Origin: Ectothiorhodospiraceae bacterium
GTDB taxonomy: Bacteria > Pseudomonadota > Gammaproteobacteria > XJ16 > Halofilaceae
Assembly: GCA_007134775.1 (NCBI GenBank)
Contig: SLKC01000032.1
Location: 1-48,891, forward strand
Direction: 5' to 3'
Length of the DNA: 48,891 bases
Shown here one piece after another: positions 18,042 to 26,731 of the stretch. A model generated the notes under the pieces. The model was not told the DNA's origin and made no database searches. It saw nothing but the letters and a program-made list of their open reading frames with translations. Numbering within the stretch: position 1 is the first letter of the stretch; every line of letters begins with the position of its first letter. A program made the position numbers and the translations under genes.

Positions 18042-20228
18042 CTATGGCGTCGCCTCGAGCCACTGTGCCGGAGCGCGCAGCGGCTCCTCCCCGTCAGGGT
18101 GTGGACTCTCCTGGCACACCGGCCAGCACTCGTCGGTCCAGAGGATGTAGGCGTGATAACGCTTGCGGATTGCGCGCACATAGCTCACCGGCTCATGGCC
18201 GCGGACGTAGCCGAAGCGTGCCTGCCGGAAGTACTCGGGCTGGCTGAGCTTCTCCATGGCGACCTCAACGTTGTCGAACCAGCGGTCGGGGTTGAAGCCC
18301 AGCTCACCGGCCAGGCGACGGGCATCGCGGACGTGGCCGACGCCCGCGTTGTACGCGGCGAGAATGAACCACATACGGTCTTCGACCGGCAGATCGTCCT
18401 CGAAGCGATCGCGCAGCCAGTCGAGATAACGGATGCCGGCGCGGATATTGGCCTCTGGATCGGTGATGCGATCCTCGATGCCGAGTTCGGCAGCTGTGCG
18501 TGGCATGATCTGCATCAGGCCCTGCGCACCCATCCAGGAGCGCGATTCGGGGTTGAAACTGCTCTCCTGGTAGAGCTGGGCGAGGATGAGGCGCCAATCG
18601 AAGCCGTACTCGCGTGCGTATTCGCGCACGATGTCATCCCAGGGCGAGATCTCGCGGCCGTGCTCCAGGTCGATGCGGTGGCTGTGGAAGCCGCGGGCGC
18701 GCTCGGTGTCGCGGAAGTATTTGGCGACGAGGGTGTTGTAGACGGTGCCGCGGTACTTGTGCTCGAGGAACGTGTCGACCGCGGCGCGCAATTCGGGATT
18801 TTGCCCGCGTACAGCCCAGTGGTGAGTAATCTCGCGGCCCAGCGTGAAGCGCTCTTCGAGTCCGTCGAGCCAGAGCTGTGCGTTCTTCACGAGGTGCGCA
18901 TCGGCCAGGGTCAGCTCGTAGTCCCCGCGCGCGACGCCCATCAGCGCGACCTCGGGCTCGGTGCCCGCTGGTAGCGTCTCCAGTGTCAGATCGAGATCAT
19001 CGGCGGCGCGCAGCAGACGCAGCATTTCGTGGTGACGGCCACCGTCGGCCACATGGACCGTGCGCCCGTCGAGATCGGCGATGGTCTCCACGGGCTCGTC
19101 CGCCTCGGCGTGGCCGACCACGAGCTGGTGGGCGCGGTGGTAGGGGCGTGACCAGGCGATGCCATGGTCATCGTCGCGCGCGGCCCGGCTGAGGAAGCCA
19201 GCCGCAATATCGGCGCGCCCGTCGCGGACCAGATCGAGCAGTGATGTTTCCTCGTCCGCGATGATGATCTCCAGGCGCAGCCCCAGCTCGTCGGCGAAGC
19301 GTTCGGCGAGCTCGTACTCGAATCCGAGGAACTGTCCGCGCCAGACGAAGTAGTTGGCCGCGCTGTTGCGCGTGGCCACGCGCAGTGTGCGGCTCTCGCG
19401 GATACCCGCGAGGTCGGCGGTACGCGGCTCGCGCTCCGGTTCGGCGAGTCTGCGCTGGGTGATGTAGCGATTGAGCAGCGCGTTCAGCTCCTCGGCGTCG
19501 CGGCGCAGGCCCCAGGCGATGCCGGTCTCGCCGCTGACGGGGAAGGCCGCGCGCACGCCGTCGTCCTCCGCGGTTCGGGTGTCGAGGAGGTTGCTTTCGG
19601 CCAGGATCAGGTCGATCTCGCCGGTGGCCAGCAGCTCCAGGCTGCGCTCGCCGTCGAGCGCGGGCAGGCTCTCCACTGAGAGGCCGTCGTACTGCTGCTG
19701 CAGCTCGCGTGCGGTTGTCCACAAGTGGGTGTCGAAGGGCACGAACAGGGTGCGCTCGTCGAGTTCCGCGAGCTCGGTGATCGGGTCGTCGGCGCGGGCT
19801 ACGACCATGCGCTGGGAGCGGTCGACCGGGGCCGCGAAGCGGATGTGCTCGCGGTAGAAGTCGCTCATCGGCAGGTTGGCCACGATGAGGTCGCCGTGCC
19901 CCTCCTGCAGTGCCGGGATCAGGCGAGTGGCATCGTCGATCGCCACGATGACCGGCTCGAGATCGAGCGAGCGCGCGAACTCGGCGGCATGGCGTACCTG
20001 TGCGTGGATCGGATGATCCTCGTGGGATCGGGCCGCCTCGACATGCTCGCTGAGCACGAGCAGGCGTAGCCGCCCCCGCGACTCGATGGCGTCGAAATCC
20101 CCCACCTCGGTGTAGTCGGGTTCCACCACAGGCGGCGGGACGTACGCGGGCTCCTCCGCGCCCGGCCCGCAGGCCACGACGGCGATTGCCGCGATACCGC
20201 CCAGGATCGGGCCCAGTCTGCGTGTCAT
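18042..20228 (-). CDS. mltF: Membrane-bound lytic transglycosylase MltF-like, with two substrate-binding-type domains
   Basis: A 728-residue lipoprotein with signal MTRRLGPILGGIAAIAVVAC (lipobox VVAC, lipid Cys20). Two bacterial extracellular solute-binding (SBP_bac_3-like) regions follow, about residues 45-270 (RLRLLVLSEH...) and 280-510 (RTLRVATRNSAANYFVWRG). A C-terminal SLT lytic transglycosylase domain has catalytic Glu in LYQESSFNPES, then GAQGLMQIMP and ILAAYNAGVGH. It cleaves peptidoglycan to anhydromuropeptides. E. coli MltF has one such domain and about 518 residues, so this version is about 210 residues longer. The start is ATG 20228; GTG 20252 would put residues before the lipoprotein signal. 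TATAGT at 20258-20263 is a likely -10. Confidence 0.92.
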   Translation of the reverse strand: MTRRLGPILGGIAAIAVVACGPGAEEPAYVPPPVVEPDYTEVGDFDAIESRGRLRLLVLSEHVEAARSHEDHPIHAQVRHAAEFARSLDLEPVIVAIDDATRLIPALQEGHGDLIVANLPMSDFYREHIRFAAPVDRSQRMVVARADDPITELAELDERTLFVPFDTHLWTTARELQQQYDGLSVESLPALDGERSLELLATGEIDLILAESNLLDTRTAEDDGVRAAFPVSGETGIAWGLRRDAEELNALLNRYITQRRLAEPEREPRTADLAGIRESRTLRVATRNSAANYFVWRGQFLGFEYELAERFADELGLRLEIIIADEETSLLDLVRDGRADIAAGFLSRAARDDDHGIAWSRPYHRAHQLVVGHAEADEPVETIADLDGRTVHVADGGRHHEMLRLLRAADDLDLTLETLPAGTEPEVALMGVARGDYELTLADAHLVKNAQLWLDGLEERFTLGREITHHWAVRGQNPELRAAVDTFLEHKYRGTVYNTLVAKYFRDTERARGFHSHRIDLEHGREISPWDDIVREYAREYGFDWRLILAQLYQESSFNPESRSWMGAQGLMQIMPRTAAELGIEDRITDPEANIRAGIRYLDWLRDRFEDDLPVEDRMWFILAAYNAGVGHVRDARRLAGELGFNPDRWFDNVEVAMEKLSQPEYFRQARFGYVRGHEPVSYVRAIRKRYHAYILWTDECWPVCQESPHPDGEEPLRAPAQWLEATP

Positions 20229-20313
20229 CCCTTCGTCCCATGCGGGCCTCACGCGCCACTATACCGCACACCGGCCCACGCCCCGGTGGAGAGGCCGGGG
20301 CCAGAACGGACCA

Positions 20314-20341
20314 TTGAAAGGGGGGCGGTGTTCCCCCATAT
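20314..20341 (+). promoter_or_regulatory. Heat-shock (sigma32) promoter of hsp20
   Basis: TTGAAA at 20314-20319 and CCCCATAT at 20334-20341 are separated by 14 bases. Both boxes match the sigma32 consensus closely. Transcription would start near 20348. Confidence 0.85.
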
Positions 20342-20388
20342 GAAGAGTGCAGCAGTCGATGGAGTCCAACCACCAGGAGGTAAGAACC

Positions 20389-20811
20389 ATGGCAGTCGAA
20401 CGGCAGGAAATCCGCAATCCCTGGAGCCAGATCAATCAGGAGCTGCAGCGGCTGATGGGGGAGAATTCCAGCGTCGTCACCAGTGACTGGGCACCGGTCG
20501 TGGACATCAAGGAGGAGACCGACAAGTTCATCCTCCACGCCGATCTGCCCGGTGTCGAGCGCGACGCGATCGACATCACGATGGAAGACGGCGTGCTCAG
20601 CATCCGCGGCGAGCGCCGCCTCGAAGAAGAAGGTGAGAACGGCCAGTACAAGCGCATCGAGCGCGCTCACGGGACGTTCTATCGTCGCTTCTCGCTGCCC
20701 GATACCGCCGATCCGGAGGGCATCACCGCGCGCTGCAACAATGGCGTGCTCGAGGTGGTGATCCCCAAGCGTGAGCAGGTACGTCCGCGGCGGATCCAGG
20801 TCGAGAGCTGA
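20389..20811 (+). CDS. Small heat-shock protein, Hsp20/alpha-crystallin family
   Basis: A 140-residue ATP-independent holdase. The alpha-crystallin domain runs from about residue 35 to 135 with DWAPVVDIKEE, the A-x-x-x-N/D-G-V-L signature (ARCNNGVLEVVIPK) and the GTFYRRFSLP segment. A short C-terminal IQV replaces the usual I-x-I/V motif. The ATG at 20389 has a near-perfect AGGAGGTAA upstream. The sigma32 promoter at 20314 predicts heat induction, and a hairpin terminator follows the gene. Confidence 0.97.
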   Translation: MAVERQEIRNPWSQINQELQRLMGENSSVVTSDWAPVVDIKEETDKFILHADLPGVERDAIDITMEDGVLSIRGERRLEEEGENGQYKRIERAHGTFYRRFSLPDTADPEGITARCNNGVLEVVIPKREQVRPRRIQVES

Positions 20812-20841
20812 AGAAGCCGGGACAGCCGGTTAACGCATAGA

Positions 20842-20872
20842 CGACAGGCCCCGCGTGAGCGGGGCCTCGTTG
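20842..20872 (+). terminator. Hairpin terminator after hsp20
   Basis: Arms aggccccgc (20846-20854) and gcggggcct (20859-20867) with a GTGA tetraloop, extended by outer ACGAC/GTTGT pairing. It is followed by only a short T-containing stretch. Confidence 0.75.
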
Positions 20873-21046
20873 TCGCGCCGGCCAACTTCGAGCCCGCCCC
20901 GCAGCAGCCGTGGGGCGTGGCATCCCCCCCCGTCCCGCCTGTAGTAGCACAGACGCCTAGCTGCCGGTTGCGCCGGGTCGACGCCGTGTGGGCCGCAGGG
21001 GCCCTGTGCGCCCGGGTTCCCGCCGCATCGCCACGCGGCCGGGGCG

Positions 21047-21077
21047 TTGACCTTCCCACAGTGGGAAGCTGCAAGCT
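21047..21077 (+). promoter_or_regulatory. CueR/MerR-type copper-responsive promoter of copA
   Basis: The -35 TTGACC overlaps a dyad ACCTTCCCACAGTGGGAAGCT. The likely -10 region (CAAGCT) lies 19 bases beyond the -35, the overlong spacer typical of MerR-family activated promoters. The TTGACCTTCC...GGAAG pattern resembles copA/cueO operators. No cueR gene is in the window, so the regulator must be elsewhere. Confidence 0.72.
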
Positions 21078-21110
21078 TGCTGATCCGGAATTGCGGCGGA
21101 GAGAACGGGC

Positions 21111-23450
21111 ATGGCGCGAGCGGACACGGGTGCAGACGAACACGAGCTGATGGTCGGCGGCCTCAACTGCGGCGGCTGCGTGCGCCGGGTCGAGCAGGCG
21201 TTGCTTGCACTGCCCGAAGTGGCGGAGGCGCGCGCGAACCTCGCCACGGGCCGGGTGAGCGTGCGCACAACCGGCGCTGGCTGCGATCTGCAGCGATTGA
21301 CGGCGGCGCTCGCCGAGGCCGGTTACGAGGCCCGGCCGTTGACGGCGAGGACCGCGGATGACGCCGACGCGCGCGACGCGGCCGAGGGCGAGCGCATCGC
21401 CCTGCGCCGGTCCGTCGCGGTTGCCGCCACCTTCACCCTCCCGATCTTCGTCCTCGACATGGGGGCGCACTTCATCCCGGCGTTCCGTGACGCACTGCAC
21501 GCCACGATCGGTGAGCAGTGGCTCTACATGCTCTTCTTCGTTCTGGCGACGGTGGTGCAGTTCGGCCCCGGGCTGCGCTTCTACCGCCAGGGCGCGCCGG
21601 CGCTGCTGCGCGGGGCACCCGACATGAGTTCACTGGTCATGCTCGGTACGAGTGCGGCCTGGGGTTATTCGGTCGTCGCCACATTCGTCCCTGGCGTGCT
21701 GCCCGCCGGGACGGCACACGTCTACTTCGAGGCCTCGGCGGTGATCATTACGCTGATCCTCGTCGGGCGCTATCTTGAGGCGATCACGCGCGGCCGCACC
21801 AGCGAGGCGATCCGCCAGCTCGCCTCGCTGCAGCCGGATACGGCGCGGGTCGAGCGCGCCGGTACCGAGCGCGAGATCCCTGTGCGAGAGGTGGCCGTCG
21901 GCGATGTCGTGCGCGTGCGCCCGGGCGAGCGGATACCGGTCGACGGCGAGGTCACGACCGGTTCGTCGTGGATCGATGAGTCGATGGTGACGGGCGAGCC
22001 GATGCCGGTCTACAAGGGGATCGGTGCCGAAGTGGTCGGGGGTACAGTCAACGGCAGCGGCGGGTTCTGTTTCCGGGTGACGCATGCGGGCGACGACACG
22101 CTGCTCGCCCGGATCGTGGACATGGTCGAACAGGCCCAGTCGGCGAAGCTGCCCATACAGGCCCTGGTCGACCGCGTAACCCAGTATTTCGTGCCCGCGG
22201 TGATCGCCGTCGCGCTGATCACCTTCGGGATCTGGCTCGGTTTCGGCCCTGCACCCGCGCTGACGTTCGCTCTGGTCAATGCGGTCGCCGTGCTGATTAT
22301 TGCCTGTCCCTGTGCGATGGGTCTGGCGACGCCGACGTCGATCATGGTCGGCACGGGCAAGGCCGCTGGACTGGGCATCCTCTTTCGTCGCGGTGAGGCG
22401 CTGCAGAAGCTGCGCGAGACCGCCGTGGTCGCGCTCGACAAGACCGGCACGCTCACCCGCGGCGAACCGGAACTGACTGGTGTCGAGGTGGTCGACGGCT
22501 TCACCACGACCGAGGTCTTGCGCCTCGCCGCCGGCGTCGAGGGCGGCTCGGAGCACCCGCTCGCGGCAGCGATCGTCGACGGCGCCCGCGCGCGCGGCGT
22601 CACGCCACCCACGGCAGAGGACTTCCGCGCCGAGGCCGGTCGCGGCGCCTGGGCGCAGGTCGAGGGCCGTACGGTCCTGGTCGGCAGCGAGCGCTTCCTG
22701 TGCGAGCAGGGGGTCGACACGGCACCGCTCACCGACCTGCTCGCGGGGCGTCTGGATGCGCGGCAGGGCGTTGTGCTCGCCGCCGTGGACGGCCGCCCCG
22801 CCGGCCTGCTGGCGGTGACTGACCCGGTGCGCCCCGAGGCCGCAGCGGCGGTCCAGGCCCTGCACGCGGCGGGATTGCGTGTCGCGATGATTACCGGCGA
22901 TCGGCGTGAGACCGCGGAGGCAATCGCCGGTCACCTCGGCATCGACGAGGTCGTTGCCGAGGTGTTGCCAGGGGAGAAGGTCGCCGCGGTAGAACGTCTG
23001 CAGGGCGAGGGCCGGCGCGTCGCCTTCGTGGGCGACGGCATCAACGATGCCCCGGCACTCGCCCAGGCCGATGTCGGCATCGCCATCGGCAGCGGTACCG
23101 ATATCGCCATCGAATCGGCCGATGTCGTGCTGATGTCGGACGATCCGCGCAATGTGGTCAACGCCATCGCCCTGTCACGGGCGACCATCCGCAATATCCG
23201 CCAGAACCTGTTCTGGGCGTTCGCCTATAACACGCTCCTCATCCCGGTCGCTGCCGGCGCGCTCTACCCGGCCTTCGGCCTGCTGCTCTCGCCCGTATTC
23301 GCCGCGGTCGCGATGGCGGCCTCGAGCGTCTGCGTGCTGACCAATGCGTTGCGCCTCAAACGGTTTGTGGCGCCGCTCGGCGGCAATGCCCCGGAAGCCG
23401 GTGACGGTGAGCTGCCGCGCTCGCTCGACCCTTCAGCGGCTGCCCCCTGA
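21111..23450 (+). CDS. copA: Cu(I)-exporting P1B-type ATPase CopA
   Basis: A 779-residue inner-membrane copper pump. It has one N-terminal heavy-metal domain (GGLNCGGC, Cys20/Cys23), eight predicted membrane helices, the actuator motif MVTGEP, the CPC metal site in [13 protein letters not shown], the phosphorylation motif DKTGTLT, the ATP-binding SEHP and the hinge GDGINDAP. Late Asn/Tyr and Met/Ser in [14 protein letters not shown] and MAASSV fit Cu(I) selectivity. Many CopA proteins have two metal-binding domains; this has one. A CueR-like promoter precedes it. Silver may also be exported. Confidence 0.97.
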   Translation: MARADTGADEHELMVGGLNCGGCVRRVEQALLALPEVAEARANLATGRVSVRTTGAGCDLQRLTAALAEAGYEARPLTARTADDADARDAAEGERIALRRSVAVAATFTLPIFVLDMGAHFIPAFRDALHATIGEQWLYMLFFVLATVVQFGPGLRFYRQGAPALLRGAPDMSSLVMLGTSAAWGYSVVATFVPGVLPAGTAHVYFEASAVIITLILVGRYLEAITRGRTSEAIRQLASLQPDTARVERAGTEREIPVREVAVGDVVRVRPGERIPVDGEVTTGSSWIDESMVTGEPMPVYKGIGAEVVGGTVNGSGGFCFRVTHAGDDTLLARIVDMVEQAQSAKLPIQALVDRVTQYFVPAVIAVALITFGIWLGFGPAPALTFALVNAVAVLIIACPCAMGLATPTSIMVGTGKAAGLGILFRRGEALQKLRETAVVALDKTGTLTRGEPELTGVEVVDGFTTTEVLRLAAGVEGGSEHPLAAAIVDGARARGVTPPTAEDFRAEAGRGAWAQVEGRTVLVGSERFLCEQGVDTAPLTDLLAGRLDARQGVVLAAVDGRPAGLLAVTDPVRPEAAAAVQALHAAGLRVAMITGDRRETAEAIAGHLGIDEVVAEVLPGEKVAAVERLQGEGRRVAFVGDGINDAPALAQADVGIAIGSGTDIAIESADVVLMSDDPRNVVNAIALSRATIRNIRQNLFWAFAYNTLLIPVAAGALYPAFGLLLSPVFAAVAMAASSVCVLTNALRLKRFVAPLGGNAPEAGDGELPRSLDPSAAAP

Positions 23451-23646
23451 TGCCGCCGAGCGCATCCACCGCGCCGTGATCGGCGAACGGCTCTAACGAC
23501 CCGCCTCCGGGCCGAGCGGGTGCCGTCGCGGTGCGGGCCGATTCGATCTCCCCGCACAGTTGTGACAGTATGTCGGCGTTCGGCCTGCAGAGCGCACCGG
23601 CCCTGAGGGGAGCGGTCCGCGGTGCCGGTGCGAGAGGTATAACGAC

Positions 23647-24228
23647 GTGCCCCCGATGATCCTGAAGACCGATCCGGGCGGGCGCCCCATCCGCTGGATC
23701 GATGTGCGAACGGCTGCCGCCTACCTGCTGCGCGCGGAGGTGGCGTGGTCGTCGACGGCAACAGCGATCACCCTGCGCGGTGGCATCTCCGCGTGGACCG
23801 GGCGCCAGAGTCGCCTCGACATCCCCTCGATCCTCGCCGTGCTCGGCGCCCGTTCCGCCCATATCGATTCGACCGTGCCGCGCCTCACCAACGACGCCCT
23901 CTTTCTCCGTGACCGCTATCTCTGCTGCTACTGCGGCAACCACTTCGCCGACAGTCGGGCGCTGCTGACCCGCGACCACGTCATGCCATTGTCGCGCGGC
24001 GGAAGCGACGCCTGGGAGAACGTCGTCACGAGCTGCCGGTCGTGCAATCAGAAAAAGGACGATCGGCTGGTCGAGGAGTGTGTGCTCGAGATGCGCTACA
24101 TCCCCTATACGCCGTCGCGGGCCGAGGCGATGATCCTGGAGAACCGGCGTATCCTGGCCGATCAGATGGATTACCTGATGCAGCAGGTCCCCCGCCGCGA
24201 CCGCGCTCGCCGCGAAGCCGTAGCCTGA
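23647..24228 (+). CDS. HNH endonuclease family protein
   Basis: A 193-residue protein. The C-terminal half is a zinc-ribbon HNH domain: CCYCG, then RDHVMPLSRGGSDAWENVV and CRSCNQKKDD, giving the two CxxC pairs and the His-Asn-His/Lys core. The N-terminal half starts with ILKTDPGGRPIRWI, like the stand-alone HNH proteins widespread in gammaproteobacteria whose target is unknown. GTG 23647 has AGAGG 9 bases upstream; ATG 23656 is an alternative. There is no phage or restriction neighbour, so a host role such as DNA repair or anti-invader nicking is only a guess. Confidence 0.85.
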   Translation: MPPMILKTDPGGRPIRWIDVRTAAAYLLRAEVAWSSTATAITLRGGISAWTGRQSRLDIPSILAVLGARSAHIDSTVPRLTNDALFLRDRYLCCYCGNHFADSRALLTRDHVMPLSRGGSDAWENVVTSCRSCNQKKDDRLVEECVLEMRYIPYTPSRAEAMILENRRILADQMDYLMQQVPRRDRARREAVA

Positions 24229-24355
24229 GCCGCCGCCGAATCGGCGCCACCGCCGCCGGCGGCGACCCTGGCGCGCATGGGCATGTCGTCATTGTGCTAT
24301 CGTCTGCCCCCGGCCATTGGACCGTTTCCGGTGATTGAGGGGGAAGTAGCGCGCC

Positions 24356-25870
24356 GTGGAGCAGCTCAAGGCTTTCTATGCGACCTTCCACGAAGCGGCG
24401 CGCAACCTGCTTCCGATCATCCTCGTCGTCGGCGTCTTCCAGCTCCTCGTGCTGCGCCAGATCCCTGATGACTGGCTCAGCATCACCATCGGCCTGCTCA
24501 TCGTGCTGCTCGGTGTCGCGCTGTTCCTGCAAGGGCTGGAACTGGGCGTCTTCCCCATCGGCAAGAACCTCTCCAACGAGTTCGCGCGCCAGGGCTCACT
24601 GCCTCTGCTGATGGTCTTCGGCTTCTGCCTCGGCTTCTCCGCGGTCATCGCGGAGCCAGCGCTGATCGCGGTGGCCGAACAGGCCGAGATCGTCAGCGAG
24701 GGGCAGATCAACGGCTTCGTCCTGCGCCTGCTGGTCGCGACCTCCGTGGGCGGGGTGGTCGCTCTTGGGGTCGTGCGCATCATTCTTGGTCAGCCGCTGC
24801 ACTGGTACATGATCATCGGCTACATCACGGTCGTGCTCGTCACCTTCTTCTCTCCGGAGGAGATCGTGGGCCTCGCCTACGACTCCGGTGGAGTGACCAC
24901 GAACATCGTCACTGTGCCGCTGATCGCGGCGCTCGGCCTGGGGCTGGCCGCTGCCCTGCGCGGGCGCGATGCCCTGATCCACGGGTTCGGCTTGGTCGCG
25001 CTCGCGGTGATGGTGCCGATGATCGTCGTGCAGCTCTACGGCATCGCCGTGTTCACACTGGGCGAGCCCTTTGACCCCGGGGGGAACGGGGATGTGGTCG
25101 ACCCGGCCGGTGAGACAGAGGTCGTGACACCGACTGCGGGCAGCGTGGTGCTCGGCATGCTCACGGAACTGCTGGTCATGTTCCGCGATGTCCTGCCGAT
25201 CATCGCCGTCGTTCTCTTCTTCCAGTACGGCGTCCTGCGCCGCCGGCTGCCCAACGAGCATCGCCTGGTATTCGGTTTCCTCATGGTCATCGTCGGCCTC
25301 TACGCCTTCGTCGTCGGCCTGCGCATGGGGCTGTTCCCGATCGGCGAACGCATGGCGGAGCAGCTGATCACGATGGACACACTGCTGTTCGTCTATCTCT
25401 TCGCCTTCGCCATCGGTTTTGCCACGACGATGGCCGAGCCCGCGCTGATCGCGATCGGGCGCAAGGCCCAGGAGGCGGCCCGCGGCCGTCTCAATGCGAA
25501 CGTCATCCGCGTGCTGGTGGCCCTCGGCGTCGCCATCGGGATTACCATCGGCGTCCATCGGATCATCTCAGGCGACTCCATCCACCACTACGTGATCGCC
25601 GGCTATACCCTGGTGATCATCCTGACGGCGCTGTCGCCGCGCTATATCGTCGCCCTCGCCTTCGACCTCGGCGGCGTGACGACCTCGGAGGTGACCGTGC
25701 CGCTGGTGACCGCCCTCGGCCTCGGCCTGGCCACGCACATCGAGGGGCGGACCGCACTGATCGACGGCTTCGGCCTGATCGCGTTCGCATCGATCTTTCC
25801 GATCGTGACAGTCATGCTCTATGCTGTGTTGGTTGAGTTCGCCGCGCGCTGGCGGCAGGAGGCGCCATGA
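24356..25870 (+). CDS. DUF1538 integral membrane protein with two tandem copies (putative transporter)
   Basis: A 504-residue polytopic membrane protein made of two DUF1538 units. Four motifs recur at a constant offset of 261 residues: LPII at 19 and 280, FPIG at 66 and 327, AEPAL at 99 and 360, and GGVTT followed by VTVPL at 178 and 439. Each half has about 6-7 hydrophobic segments, and an acidic, glycine-rich loop (about 236-262) joins them. Such an internal duplication is typical of transporters. The substrate is unknown. The start is GTG 24356 with GAGGGGGA upstream. The stop overlaps the PII-like gene by four bases, and a CBS protein follows, so its activity is probably regulated by them. 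Confidence 0.85.
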   Translation: MEQLKAFYATFHEAARNLLPIILVVGVFQLLVLRQIPDDWLSITIGLLIVLLGVALFLQGLELGVFPIGKNLSNEFARQGSLPLLMVFGFCLGFSAVIAEPALIAVAEQAEIVSEGQINGFVLRLLVATSVGGVVALGVVRIILGQPLHWYMIIGYITVVLVTFFSPEEIVGLAYDSGGVTTNIVTVPLIAALGLGLAAALRGRDALIHGFGLVALAVMVPMIVVQLYGIAVFTLGEPFDPGGNGDVVDPAGETEVVTPTAGSVVLGMLTELLVMFRDVLPIIAVVLFFQYGVLRRRLPNEHRLVFGFLMVIVGLYAFVVGLRMGLFPIGERMAEQLITMDTLLFVYLFAFAIGFATTMAEPALIAIGRKAQEAARGRLNANVIRVLVALGVAIGITIGVHRIISGDSIHHYVIAGYTLVIILTALSPRYIVALAFDLGGVTTSEVTVPLVTALGLGLATHIEGRTALIDGFGLIAFASIFPIVTVMLYAVLVEFAARWRQEAP

Positions 25871-26214
25871 AATTCGCCGCACTGGTGGTTATCGTCGCCG
25901 ACGACCTTGAGGATCGCGCCATCGATTCGGCCAAACGGGCGGGCGCGGCGGGGGTCACGATCGTCGATGCTAAGGGGCTGGGCGCGCAGGAGAAGAAGAC
26001 GTTCTTCGGCCTTACCTACGAGGGGAGCCAGACGGTGCTGCTGTTCGTGCTGGAGAAGAAGCTCTCCGTGCATGTCCTCAAGCGGCTCAACCGCGACCTC
26101 GACCTCGCGAATACCAGCAAGGGTGTGGCCTTCACGCTGCCGCTGGAGCACGTCGCCGGCATCGACCCGGAGCAGATCCAGCAATTCGAGGATCGGATCC
26201 GCGACGAGATCTGA
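25867..26214 (+). CDS. PII-like signalling protein
   Basis: A 115-residue protein with the beta-alpha-beta pattern of PII: KFAALVVIVADDLEDRAIDS (helix after strand 1), GVTIVDAKGLG, then a short T-loop-like segment (QEKKTFFGLTYEGS), and after strand 3 a helix and GVAFTLPLEHVAGI, a plausible B-loop region. It is not canonical GlnB/GlnK: the PII signature and usual uridylylation loop are not present in normal form. Its ATG overlaps the stop of the DUF1538 gene (ATGA). By analogy with SbtB and other PII-like proteins coded beside transporters, it may bind a nucleotide and gate the partner. The ligand is unknown. Confidence 0.8.
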   Translation: MKFAALVVIVADDLEDRAIDSAKRAGAAGVTIVDAKGLGAQEKKTFFGLTYEGSQTVLLFVLEKKLSVHVLKRLNRDLDLANTSKGVAFTLPLEHVAGIDPEQIQQFEDRIRDEI

Positions 26215-26243
26215 CACCCGCTACGCACCGACCGGAGACTCCG

Positions 26244-26633
26244 ATGCTTGTCCGGGACATCATGCAGAGCGACGTCAAGACGATATCCGCCTTCGCCACG
26301 CTGCGTGAGGCGATGCGCCAGATGAGCGAGAACGGCGTGCGCGCGCTCGTGGTCGAGAAGAAGGAGCCGTCCGACGCCTACGGCATCCTCACCTACGGCA
26401 ACATCCTGCGCACCATTTTTGCCGAAGAGGGCGATATCGATCTGATCAACGTCTACGACGTCTGCGCGAAACCAGCGATCGCCGTCGCCCCGGGCCTCGA
26501 TGTCCGCCATGCCGCGGCGATGATGGTGCGCCACGATTTCCGCCGCGTGCTCGTGCTCGAGGGTAACGAGCTGGTGGGGATCCTTACGATGAACGACATC
26601 ATGGGCCCCGTGCTCCGCATGGCGGACGAATAG
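26244..26633 (+). CDS. CBS-pair protein
   Basis: A 129-residue protein made of two CBS repeats and little else: repeat 1 (about residues 1-60, MLVRDIMQSDVKTISAFATLREA in two parts, ending GILTYGNIL) and repeat 2 (about 68-127, PAIAVAPGLDVRHAAAMM, ending GILTMNDIMGP). Paired CBS domains form a Bateman module that binds AMP, ATP or S-adenosylmethionine. It begins 29 bases after the PII-like gene in the same direction. With that gene it makes two small-molecule sensor modules beside one membrane protein. Confidence 0.92.
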   Translation: MLVRDIMQSDVKTISAFATLREAMRQMSENGVRALVVEKKEPSDAYGILTYGNILRTIFAEEGDIDLINVYDVCAKPAIAVAPGLDVRHAAAMMVRHDFRRVLVLEGNELVGILTMNDIMGPVLRMADE

Positions 26634-26662
26634 CGCCAGCGCTTGGCCGACCCGGTGGCCCC

Positions 26663-26691
26663 TTGGGCGCACAGCCGCTCGCGGCTACCAT
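26663..26691 (+). promoter_or_regulatory. Possible sigma70 promoter of the XRE-cupin gene
   Basis: TTGGGC (26663-26668), a 17-base spacer and TACCAT (26686-26691) lie 40 bases before the GTG start. The match is moderate, so separate transcription from the upstream operon is not certain. Confidence 0.4.
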
Positions 26692-26731
26692 TGCCGGATG
26701 TCTTCGAGCCGTCTGTAGAAGGGAGTTCGAC

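Noticed and set aside
19168-20670. 500-residue minus-strand frame across mltF and hsp20.
   Set aside because: It shares DNA with mltF in another frame and crosses the hsp20 gene and its sigma32 promoter. Its translation is Arg/Pro-rich with no domain.
23647-24228. HNH gene considered as part of a defence island with DUF1538.
   Set aside because: No restriction, CRISPR or toxin partner is next to it, and the 127-base gap to the DUF1538 operon shows no coupling.
24596-25558. Minus-strand frame rich in His and Asp within the DUF1538 gene.
   Set aside because: The His/Asp richness comes from antisense reading of the hydrophobic codons of a membrane protein, a common artefact.
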